Below, piece by piece: positions 1 to 8,800 of a stretch of 64,000 bases of DNA. Each line of letters starts with the position of its first letter. The first letter of the stretch is position 1. The stretch comes from Streptococcus pneumoniae (GTDB lineage Bacteria > Bacillota > Bacilli > Lactobacillales > Streptococcaceae): NCBI RefSeq assembly GCF_001113365.1, contig NZ_CKYA01000001.1, positions 379,501 to 443,500 of the forward strand, given 5' to 3'. The translations under genes and the position numbers were made by a program. Under the pieces are notes generated by a model. That model did not search any database and was not told the DNA's origin. It saw nothing but the letters and a program-made list of their open reading frames with translations.

Positions 1-1
1 T

Positions 2-724
2 CAGGTCAATCAAAACCTAGAAAAAATTCGCCAACGTGAAGGTGATACCCACCAGAGTTACAAGCATATCGCACCTGTTTACGCAATCGCTATTGTAGAT
101 AGTAATTATTTCCAAGATGACTTGGCTTTTCATAGTTTTAGCATGCGAGAAGATACGACAGGTGAAGTCTTAACCATCACAAACAATGGACAGGAACATC
201 ATCTAGTCAAGATGGCATTCTTGGAATTAAAAAAATACAGAGAAACCAGCAAGGATAGCGTTCGTAAACCGTGGTTGGAGTTTTTTGGTAATAAGCCCTT
301 TACCCAACAACCCGAGCGAGCCATCAGCCAAGCAGACCAACTGCTAGACTACAAGAGCTGGTCCGAGGAGGATAGGAAAATGTTTAGTGAACAGCGCAGA
401 CGCGAAGAACAAGCCTTGTTAGCGCAGGACTATGCCTTGGAACAAGCTGAGGAGCGTGGTCGTGCTGAAGGTATTGAACAAGGTTTAGAGCGTGGTCTTG
501 AACGTGGACGAGCTGAGGGGATTGAACAAGGTTTAGAGCAAGGTCTTGAACGCGGTCGTGCAGAGGGGATTGAAAAAGGGCGAGAAGAAGGTCTTGAACG
601 TGGAAAACTTTTTGCCTTCCTAGATATGGTGTGTCAAGGTCTTCTGACTTCTGAGGTTGCCAGTCAGCAGTTGGGCATGTCAGTATCTGAGTTTGAGGCG
701 CTATTGAAAGAACATTACAAATAA
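2..724 (+). CDS. Rpn family recombination-promoting nuclease / PD-(D/E)XK transposase-like protein, 3' part only
   Basis: The frame is open from the window edge to a TAA at 722-724, so the gene begins upstream and its PD-(D/E)XK nuclease core is mostly outside the window. What is visible is the end of the catalytic region, a linker with the segment KPWLEFFGNKPF, then a helical tail of thirteen charged four-residue repeats (ERGR, AEGI, EQGL, ERGL and so on), then a conserved end LFAFLDMV...LLTSEVASQQLGM. This tail is typical of Rpn proteins, which are nucleases reported in E. coli to act as toxin-antitoxin and anti-phage systems whose C-terminal part is also translated separately as an antitoxin. 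Three further copies of this C-terminal region follow directly downstream. Family assignment is confident; activity is inference. Confidence 0.8.
   Translation, partial: QVNQNLEKIRQREGDTHQSYKHIAPVYAIAIVDSNYFQDDLAFHSFSMREDTTGEVLTITNNGQEHHLVKMAFLELKKYRETSKDSVRKPWLEFFGNKPFTQQPERAISQADQLLDYKSWSEEDRKMFSEQRRREEQALLAQDYALEQAEERGRAEGIEQGLERGLERGRAEGIEQGLEQGLERGRAEGIEKGREEGLERGKLFAFLDMVCQGLLTSEVASQQLGMSVSEFEALLKEHYK
380..724 (+). CDS. Candidate internal Rpn small protein (RpnS-like, 114 aa), nested in frame
   Basis: Inside the Rpn frame a GAGGAGG Shine-Dalgarno at 365-371 sits 8 nt before an ATG at 380, which begins MFSEQRRREEQ and runs to the same stop as the full-length gene. It would make the repeat-containing C-terminal domain alone. 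In E. coli Rpn systems such a gene-within-a-gene product (RpnS) blocks the toxic full-length nuclease. The site is preserved in both longer downstream copies, which supports it being functional, but translation from it is inferred from sequence only. Confidence 0.45.
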   Translation: MFSEQRRREEQALLAQDYALEQAEERGRAEGIEQGLERGLERGRAEGIEQGLEQGLERGRAEGIEKGREEGLERGKLFAFLDMVCQGLLTSEVASQQLGMSVSEFEALLKEHYK

Positions 725-879
725 GACCTAAAAAATACAGAGAAACCAGCAAAGATAAGGTTCGTAAACCGTGGTTGGAGTTTTTCGGTAACAAGCCCTT
801 TACTCAGCAACCGCAACGAGCTATTACCCAAGCAGACCAACTGCTAGACTATAAGAGCTGGTCCGAGGAGGACAGGAAA

Positions 880-1200
880 ATGTTTAGTCAACTACGTATG
901 CGTGAAGAACAAGCCTTGTTAGCACAGGACTATGCCTTGGAACAAGCTGAGGAGAAAGGGTTGGAGAGAGGTCGTGCAGAAGGTATTGAACAAGGTTTAG
1001 AGCGTGGACTTGAACGTGGACGAGCTGAAGGGATTGAACAAGGCATCGAAAAAGGTTTAGAACAAGGACTTGAACGTGGAAAACTTTTTGCCTTCCTAGA
1101 TATGGTTCGCCAAGGTCTTCTGACTTCTGAGGTAGCCAGCCAGCAATTGGGAATGACTGTCTCTGAGTTTGAGACGCTGTTGAAGGACCACCATAAATAA
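880..1200 (+). CDS. Second Rpn C-terminal copy, candidate stand-alone RpnS-like protein (106 aa)
   Basis: This is a duplicate of the Rpn tail. The duplicated frame is open further upstream (from about 730, with a possible TTG at 775), but the best start is ATG 880: a GAGGAGG at 865-871 lies 8 nt before it, as in unit 1. The protein begins MFSQLRMREEQ, carries eleven charged tetrads (EKGL, ERGR, AEGI and so on) and ends SQQLGM...LLKDHHK. It has no nuclease domain. If RpnS-type tails inhibit the nuclease here as in E. coli, this would be an extra antitoxin with a different repeat number. An alternative is a non-functional remnant of tandem duplication. Confidence 0.5.
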   Translation: MFSQLRMREEQALLAQDYALEQAEEKGLERGRAEGIEQGLERGLERGRAEGIEQGIEKGLEQGLERGKLFAFLDMVRQGLLTSEVASQQLGMTVSEFETLLKDHHK

Positions 1201-1355
1201 GACATAAAAAATACAGAGAAACCAGCAAAGACAAGGTTCGCAAGCCTTGGTTGGAGTTTTTTGGGAACAAACCCTTTACCCAGCAACCCGAGCGAGCCAT
1301 CAGCCAAGCAGACCAACTGCTGGACTACAAGAGCTGGTCCGAGGAGGATAGGGAA

Positions 1356-1556
1356 ATGTTTAGTCAACTACGTATGCGAGAAGAACAAGACTTGTTAGCA
1401 CAGGACTATGCCTTGGAACAAGCTGAAGAAAAAGGGTTGAAAAAAGGATTAGTAAATCTCGTTCGCCAGCATCTTTTAACCGCTGAGGTTGCAAGTCAAC
1501 AGTTGGGCATGACTGTCGCTGAGTTTGAGGTGCTGTTGAAAGAGCATCATAAATAA
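1356..1556 (+). CDS. Third Rpn C-terminal copy, candidate stand-alone RpnS-like protein (66 aa)
   Basis: A third copy of the Rpn tail. GAGGAGG at 1341-1347 again precedes an ATG at 1356 by 8 nt. The tetrad region is almost lost (EKGL, KKGL) and the helical end follows at once (LTAEVASQQLGM, ending LLKEHHK). A longer frame with a TTG at 1251 exists but has no obvious ribosome binding site. The retained start context with a nearly deleted repeat tract makes it a natural contraction variant of the two copies before it. Function is inferred. Confidence 0.45.
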   Translation: MFSQLRMREEQDLLAQDYALEQAEEKGLKKGLVNLVRQHLLTAEVASQQLGMTVAEFEVLLKEHHK

Positions 1557-1561
1557 GACAT

Positions 1562-1683
1562 AAAAAATACAGAGAAACCAGCAAAGACGAGGTTCGCAAA
1601 CCGTGGTTAGAGTTTTTTGGGAACAAGCCCTTTACCCAGCAACCCGAGCGAGCTATCAGTCAGGCAGATCGACTGTTGGACTA
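1562..1683 (+). pseudogene. Fourth, truncated Rpn C-terminal remnant
   Basis: The unit starts with the same AAAAATACAG motif, encodes the KPWLEFFGNKPF and PERAISQADRLLD segments, then stops (TAA at 1682-1684) just before the position of the Shine-Dalgarno and internal ATG of the other units. It therefore cannot make the small tail protein. It marks the end of the array. Confidence 0.7.
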
Positions 1684-1713
1684 AAAATTAGGAAATATCG
1701 TGTAGAAAATAGT

Positions 1714-1752
1714 AACAGATTTTATCTCTTTGGGGATGAAGTCTGTTTTTTT
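1714..1752 (+). terminator. Intrinsic terminator after the Rpn array
   Basis: AACAGA pairs with TCTGTT, with TATC/GGAT inside, around a short loop, followed by a run of eight T. It closes transcription through all four Rpn units, consistent with one transcript. Confidence 0.7.
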
Positions 1753-1822
1753 GTATGATGGGCAGGTCCTACATCTGAGTGGCAAGCTCTCCGTAGGTAT
1801 CCGCTATCGGTTAATGAATACC

Positions 1823-1928
1823 ATAACTGAATGAAATAAGAACTGAACAAATCAATCAGGAAATTCAAATGAATTTCTATCAATGTTTTAGAAGTACTAG
1901 TGAACTATTCCAAATTCAATATCCTATA
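1823..1928 (-). repeat. Diverged RUP-type element
   Basis: This 106-bp stretch aligns along its whole length with the reverse complement of the element at 2132-2239, for example TGAACAAATCAATCAGG against TGAACAAATTGATAAGG and TTTTAGAAG against CTTTAGAAA. It ends in CCTATA. It is an older, decayed copy in opposite orientation. Confidence 0.55.
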
Positions 1929-2131
1929 AACGAAAATCAAAAAGCAAGGCAGGAGACTTATGTAGGATAGCTCAAAATACTAATCTTAGATTGAATAATC
2001 AATGGATTTAGAACAAATATAATGAGCTGAAGTTGGGATAGTACAAGGTGCTTTTAAAATATTGTTATAAATTGATTTAAATTCAAGACTAATTTGTTTG
2101 ATTCTTGTTTCATATTGTGTTAGTTTCTTTT

Positions 2132-2239
2132 TATAGTAAGTTGAATTTAGAATAGCACATCATAGTTTCTAAAGCATTGTTAGAAATTACTTTAAAATCC
2201 CCTTATCAATTTGTTCATATTCTATTTCAATCTACTATA
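2132..2239 (+). repeat. RUP-type miniature element (108 bp) with terminal inverted repeats
   Basis: The left end TATAGTAAGTTGAATTTAGA and the reverse complement of the right end, TATAGTAGATTGAAATAGAA, are imperfect inverted repeats, and both ends are TA. Length and ends fit the pneumococcal RUP elements, non-autonomous relatives of IS630-type transposons inserting at TA. No transposase is encoded. Confidence 0.65.
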
Positions 2240-2745
2240 TTTCCAAGCTTGATTATCATGAGGTAAGGGCTGAAAGCGGTCTAGGGATAGGAGTGATTTT
2301 GGAGATGAGAATCGTCAAAGGAAGGAATAGGGAGATTGTGGCTCTAGGAATAGGGGAAAATAAAAGCTGAACAATTCAATTTCTAACCAGCTAACCATTT
2401 AATCTTGCTGCAAATAGGTATCGAACAAGTCTAGTATAAGTCTGAGACATTTTTCAAAAACTGATGATAAGCTCTTCCAATAAAAAATAGGGAGGTTTTT
2501 CAAACTAAAATCCGAATCCATACTTGGTTTCTAAATCAAATTTAATATATTCAGACTACTAAAAACCATCCAATTATAACTATTATTATACTAAAATTTT
2601 CATAAATAAAGATATAGAAAAGTTATTAGTTTCTAGGAAATAAATCAAAAAAGCGTATATCTATAATCAATATAATAAGCATATACTAAAAAATTCTCTA
2701 AAAATCAAGATTTTTGGATGATTAGATGGTAAATTCGGGGGGGTA

Positions 2746-2754
2746 TGGTATAAT
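2746..2754 (+). promoter_or_regulatory. Extended -10 promoter of the giant surface gene
   Basis: TGG-TATAAT (TG at 2746-2747, TATAAT 2749-2754) is an extended -10 element. No good -35 is present 17 nt upstream. The YSIRK gene at the end of the window uses the same TGGTATAAT, so the two surface genes share promoter design. Confidence 0.55.
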
Positions 2755-2884
2755 TATTACTAGACTGTACACTGGGTGCAGTGGGTTAAATAGTGCTATC
2801 AATACTATTTAATATCATGTGAGTTTGAAGATGATAAGGCTATTTTTGTTTTCAAAACAACTTATAAAAAAGGAGAAAGATTTC

Positions 2885-5800
2885 ATGGACTTTGGAAAAT
2901 ATAACAAAGAAAAGGTTTTCCGATATTCGATTCGAAAATACCACTTTGGTGCTGCCAGTGTCGCGGTTGCGGCATTGATGTTCTTTGCTAACGGGGCAGT
3001 AGCAGCGCATGAACCCATCACTCCAGCTACGGCAAGTGATGTCGTTACGGCAGGTTCTGATGGCAATGTAGATGGGGATCCAGGGGTCTCGGATGAGGGA
3101 GACTCGAACAAGGTTTTAACTGACCAGCCAGCTGAACTCACAGCAGCTGATGAGGTGCAAACGCAAGAAGCGCCAGCTGAGGGAACCAATCAAGGGCAAG
3201 CAGGAGCTGAGTCTAACTCTGCTCAGTCCGAGACAAATCCAGCTAACCAAGGACCTTCTCAAGCAGGAGAAGTAAAAGAGCAGCTGACCGTCGCTGATAC
3301 GACAGCAGCCAAATCGACTCAAGGGAATCTGCAAGCTTTGTTGGCAAACCTAACCCTAGACTCTATGAAGGCTCTCCACGATGAAGTGGAAGCGGGTCTA
3401 GCAGCAGCTAATGCAGTTTTGAGCGACCCTAAAGCGACACAAGCGCAAGTTGACGAGCAAACAAGGGCTATGGAAGCCCTAATCAGCCGTGTCAACCAAG
3501 CCTTGACACCTGCCCTAGAAAATCCAACAATCTTGGAAAAAGCAGGTCTAGCATCTACAGACCTCACATCTACCGGACTCGCTACTCCAGACGGAGCTGT
3601 AACTGAGAAACCAACCGGAGGGAAGAATCGTAGAAGAGGAGGCTTGACCGACCCTACATCAGATGAACATCAAGTTGCACCATCTGCTGGAGGAAACACA
3701 AGTGCTTCTGGGGCCAACTCTCAAACGACTCCACAGGAACTCCCAACCTACACCAACACAGAAGGTAAAAATGGTGTTTATGACCTAAAAGATGAGCTAG
3801 AGTTTATTACTGATCAACTCCGAGCTAACAATGCGTCGGAAGATAAAATCCAAGCAGCCAAGGCAGCTGCTGATAAGTTCAATGAGGCCTTCTCTAAAGG
3901 AGACACCATCAGTCAATCAGATTTTGATGCTGCCTTAGCAGACCTGAAAAAATCACGTGAACTGATTGAAGGAGTCCTCTCTGAAAAAGAGGCTAATGGA
4001 GCGGTTGTTTCAAGTCCCCTTGAACCACGAGCTTTGAATGGTGGTTCATCTGACTATGAAGCTATTCCAACTGAGGATGAATCAGCAAGAGCTGACAATG
4101 TAACCATCCAACCGCGCACCAACGCTACAGGATGGTCAGGTTTCCGCTCGATGCCGTCAGGAGCACAAACACGTACGAGACGTGCGCCTGGACAGGATAG
4201 AGCGATAGCTACAAGAAGTGGTATAGAATCAGCGGACTACGATACAAAAACAGGTTACTTATTTGAGAGTGGTCAGAATGGTTCTCCCTACCCTAAGTAT
4301 TCTTATGTATTCTATTCAAAAGGTGGAGTAGGGAATACTTATTATGAAGGTGGAAAGATTAGCGAAGCTTACCAAGGGTTTCACATCAATGTTCGACCAA
4401 CAAAAACAGGTTTATACTGGCAGATAACGGTTAATGAGAACCATAAAACGCTGGGAGTCAATAAGGTTTACTTTACCCTTCCACAAGGTCAAGTTCTAAA
4501 GAGCGGATCTGTATCTGTTCAAACGTTTAATAAAAATGGTGGAACATTACTAGAAAGACCAACAGTAGCATCAGGAGAAGATGAGCTGAAGAACGCTTTG
4601 TCAAATGCTTTTAGAAATCTTCCTCAGGATTCGCCTTTTAGAGGTGCGGAACTTAAAGATGTAGAAAAAGGAACAAAAGATAAAACAAACGCAAGGATAT
4701 CAAATATAGGAACAACTCAAGCTCAACGTTTTAAAGTCGGAACTTTAGAAGATATTGCTAGAGAACAAACTTACGGAGCTGGTTATCTAAACAGAGGTTT
4801 CTATAATAGACGAGATATTGAACCAAGTAATTTACAAAAATATTCAGATGCTAAATTTAGCACCATTCAGAATGATGTTCGTGATGTGTATACTTTCTCG
4901 TTAAATAGTGGTGATGACCATTCTTATAAAATCACTTTTGAGACAAGTGGTTCAAACGATTTAGGTAAATTAACTTACGCTGGTGGTCTTAAGCGTGTAG
5001 AAAATGCTACTCGTCAATTAATCAACCAATGGTATGCAAGAACACCTGAAGAAAGAGACGACACAGATAAGTTCAAGTTTAAAATAAGCGGGAATGGATA
5101 TTTTAAAGTTAATCAGAATACTGCGTATGTTAATTTTATTCAAAACAACTACATCGGAACACAGGTCAGAGATGAAGGAGGGAATAAAGCATTTAACTAT
5201 CCCCAATATATAGATAATCCTCTTAATCCTGAAACTAAAGGGGTTCTTACTTACTCTGGAGATGGTAGCGCTAATGGTGCCTTCAATATTGACTTCACTT
5301 CATACGGGGAGTACAGTGATGAAAATGATCAACCAATTGAGAAACAAAAAGGGAAACAAGAAGCCAATCAGAGAAATCAGAGTTTTAGAGTAATTGACGA
5401 AGATACTAAAAAGGTATACGATTTAACAACGGATGCTGGTAAAAAGCAAATGACTATGGACATTATTTCGAAACCTGGTGTTCATAATTTCCGTTATGTA
5501 CGTCGATTCCCAACTGATAATTCTTCTGATACTGGGACGTTGAGCTTTGTAACAAAACCTAAGACACCGACTCTTGAAGTATTGACTAATAAAGCTGAGA
5601 TTGCGACTAGTGTTACCGCTAGCGGTGGTACAGAAGGTTATAACATGGTTCTCTACCGTAAGTTGGATAATGGAAACCTTGAAAAAGTTAAAATGCTTGA
5701 AAATGGCGTAGAGAAGGACGCTATAGTGAAAGCAAATGCTAAAGGTCAAGCTACTTTTACAGGTGTAGAATTAGCCCAAGGTAAGTACGTTGTTAAAACG

Positions 5801-8800
5801 GTTATAGATCAGGATTGGATTGATTATGACGGTAGCAAACAACCAATTATTGAGTCAGATAGTAGTACAGAGATGACTGCTACCGTTGGTCAAAAGTTTG
5901 CTACTAAACCTGTTATTACTCAGGATGTGACAGACTTATCTCTGGCAGTTAAGATTGGTCAAGATAATGCTACTAAGGCTGTAGTTCGTTATACGGATAC
6001 GAATAATACAGAGCAAAACGTTACTTTTGTCAAAGCGACAGATGGAAACTGGAGCAAAGAAACAGCGACAGCAAACTCAGGGATTAGTATTCAGTCAAGT
6101 AGTAATGGAACCGCAGTGGTTACATTACCGAATGGAACAGCAAAACCAGCATCTACTGTCTATGCTAAACAAAAGGTTGAGAATAAAGCTTATAGTGAGG
6201 AAGCATCAAAAGAGGTTTCTCAATTACGTATTGGATTAGCTAACGCGTTTGGAACAGATATTAAAGAAGGGATAAAATTTAAGACTCTGATACCTGATTT
6301 TAGAACTACTGGTAATACTCTTAAGTTCTTAGCTAAAGGAAATACAAAAATTAAAGCAATAGAGGTTACTGGAGGAGAAAACTTAGGTATTAGCTGGGTT
6401 AAAAATGGACTTGGCACAACAACGGCCTATATTGCTGCTAATAATCCAAGTGGATTTTCTAGGGATAAAGGAGGAGTGCATTCCCTGACAGTGAAGGTTA
6501 CTCCAGATACAGGAAAACCAGAAACATTTGAGACTAGTGTAATTATTCCACCTAAGGCAGGTACTTTTGAAACAACTAACGAGCAACTAAAAGAAAAAGC
6601 AAGTGAAAAACCAACGATTAAAGTGAAAGACTTGAATACAAATCTTGGTTTTGGAAATATTACTTCTCCTGAACTTGAGTGGAAGGCCTATCTTGTAAAA
6701 GGTGGTAGAGATGCTGACCCTGATTATCAAAACTATTACTTTAAATCAGCTACTGATTATACAGTTTTAGCTTCATCAAGTATTACTGCTGATGGTAAGG
6801 CAACCTTTGATGCTGCAAGTTATAGACAGACGAATGTAGGAACAGATCCGTTAAAAGTCGTCACAGCTTTAGTTCACAAAGGTACTGATACAGTCTTTGA
6901 TGGAGTTGTATCGCCTCTAAGCACAAGTACAGTTCAGGCAACTTCTCAGAAACAACCTTTCGCAACGAAACCAGTTCTAGCAACAACTCCGAATGGAGAT
7001 GTGACTGTCAAAATAGGACAAAACGGAGCTACATCTGCGGTTGTTACTTATGAGGTAGAAAATGGAAGACAACCTGTAATACTCCAAAAACAAAATGGCA
7101 CTTGGACTAAGTTTGAAGGATTAGGGCAAACTCCAGCTACGGTTGTAAATGCTGCAGATGGTACAGCGATGGTTACAGTTCCATTTGGTACCGCGCGTTC
7201 AGGAACACAGCTTAGTGCACAACAAAGAAGTAATGATACAGATCCAAGTGAGGCAGCTACAATTACTGTTCCAACAGATACGACAGTACCTGAAGTTAAA
7301 ATTGGGACAGGAGATAATGCTCAAACATTACCTCAATCACGAAATGATTCGGATGCTAGGGAGGCTGTATATGAAGTGGTTCAAGGTCAGGCATTCAGAC
7401 CAGAACTAAAAGCCTGGGATAATTTTGAGAAGCTAACGAAATTTAGAATAGATAATTTGCGTCCTGGCATAACAGCTACTAATGCAAATGATGCCTTCAA
7501 TACGACGACTAAGTACAGTCAACAAGCACCATTTAGTCCAACATTCACAGGGAATATACCTGAGAATACAACACCAGGTGTCTATACATCTACTATAACA
7601 GTTAGCGATGGAACAACGGGTGATAAGAACTATTACTTTAAGTATAAGGTTCTTCCAACCGCTCCAACAGTGACACCTACTACACAGACAGGTAACCAAG
7701 TGTTATCAAATGATAGAACTCTAAAGGGAACGGCTACAGCTGGTGCTAAAATCAAAGTAACAGTTGCAGGTCAGACAGTGGCTGAAAATATCCAAGTAGG
7801 AAGTGACGGACATTGGACAGTAAACCTTAGAGAAGGGTTAAATAGTAACCATACTAACCAGACTCAACTAGTTGCTAAAGACCCTGTAGCTGTTACTCAG
7901 ACGGTTAATGGCGTAGAAAGTCCTAGCACAAGTGTTACTGTTGCGGTAGGTTCGACAACTATTGAACCATCAGAAACAGGTGGAACTAGCTTGTACGCGG
8001 GAGCTAAAGAAGTAGTCGTAAAAACACCTCATGATGCAGGTATGTTCTACTTGAGATATACAGATAAAGAGACTGGAACTCAAAAAGACTTAGGATTCAA
8101 GCGTACAACTATCGATGGACCGTGGACTTCGGTAGATTCGTCACAAGCAGTAGTAAAAGGTACTCCAACGAAAGATGGTTTCACAGAAACAGTGACAATC
8201 ACAATGAAGAAACCTATCAAAGAGGGAACAGCCAGCACGAAGACCAATATCTCAGAAGGAAACTATGGTACACCAGCAGATTGGCAAGCTATTTCTGTGA
8301 CAAATGATGCACCGACACTAGCTGGACCTCAAGGAAATACAACAACAATCGAAAAAGGTGGGCAATTAGACTTAAACACGCTAGTCACAGCTCACGATAA
8401 AGAAGACGATCAAAATGCAACACTAGGGAATGGTGTGACAAAAGAGATTGTTTCGGTAAATGGAGTTTCTGCGACAAAAACTGTTGATGTTAATAGACCA
8501 GGTTCTTATGTTGTGAAATACAAAGCAACAGATAGCCAAGGTACTTCGTCGTCTGAATTAGATGTAACGGTTAAAGTTAAGCCAACAGCACCGACAGTAA
8601 CTGCAGGGGATAACGGTGACGTAACAGTAAGACCAGCAATGCAGGATAATGTGAATACAGTAAGTTTCACCTATACAAATGCTAACACGACAAGTCCTAC
8701 GAATAAGACGGTAACAGCCAATAAGACAAATAATAGCTGGTCACTGACAGGTGCTCCTTCAGATGGTGTAACAATCGATGCCGCTACAGGTGTCGTTACG

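Larger units (their letters stand above)
229..1683 (+). repeat. Four-unit tandem array of the Rpn C-terminal coding region
   Basis: Units begin at the same AAAAATACAGAGAAACCAGC motif near 231, 731, 1207 and 1563, so the offsets are about 500, 476 and 356 bp. Unit 1 is the end of the long Rpn gene. Units 2 and 3 each keep the linker, the internal Shine-Dalgarno and ATG, the tetrad repeats and a stop. Unit 4 is cut off before the internal start. The units lie in three different reading frames, so they are separate copies and not in-frame repeats of one protein. The charged four-residue repeats fall from thirteen to eleven to two along the array. Confidence 0.9.
1684..2884. other. Long intergenic region between the Rpn array and the giant surface gene
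   Basis: About 1.2 kb without a supportable gene. It holds the terminator at 1714-1752, two RUP-type elements (1823-1928 and 2132-2239), an extended -10 promoter at 2746-2754, and a small leader hairpin (AAATAGT near 2788 pairing with ACTATTT ending at 2810). The rest is AT-rich and I see no further structure in it. Confidence 0.6.

Noticed and set aside
384..1626. Long antisense frames across the Rpn repeat array
   Set aside because: Several minus-strand frames of 88-145 codons exist because the repeat codons lack stops in antisense. They have no ribosome sites, differ in frame between units and give low-complexity peptides.
1684..2744. Possible degenerate transposase between the Rpn array and the surface gene
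   Set aside because: No frame with transposase motifs was found on either strand. Only short RUP-type elements without coding capacity are present.
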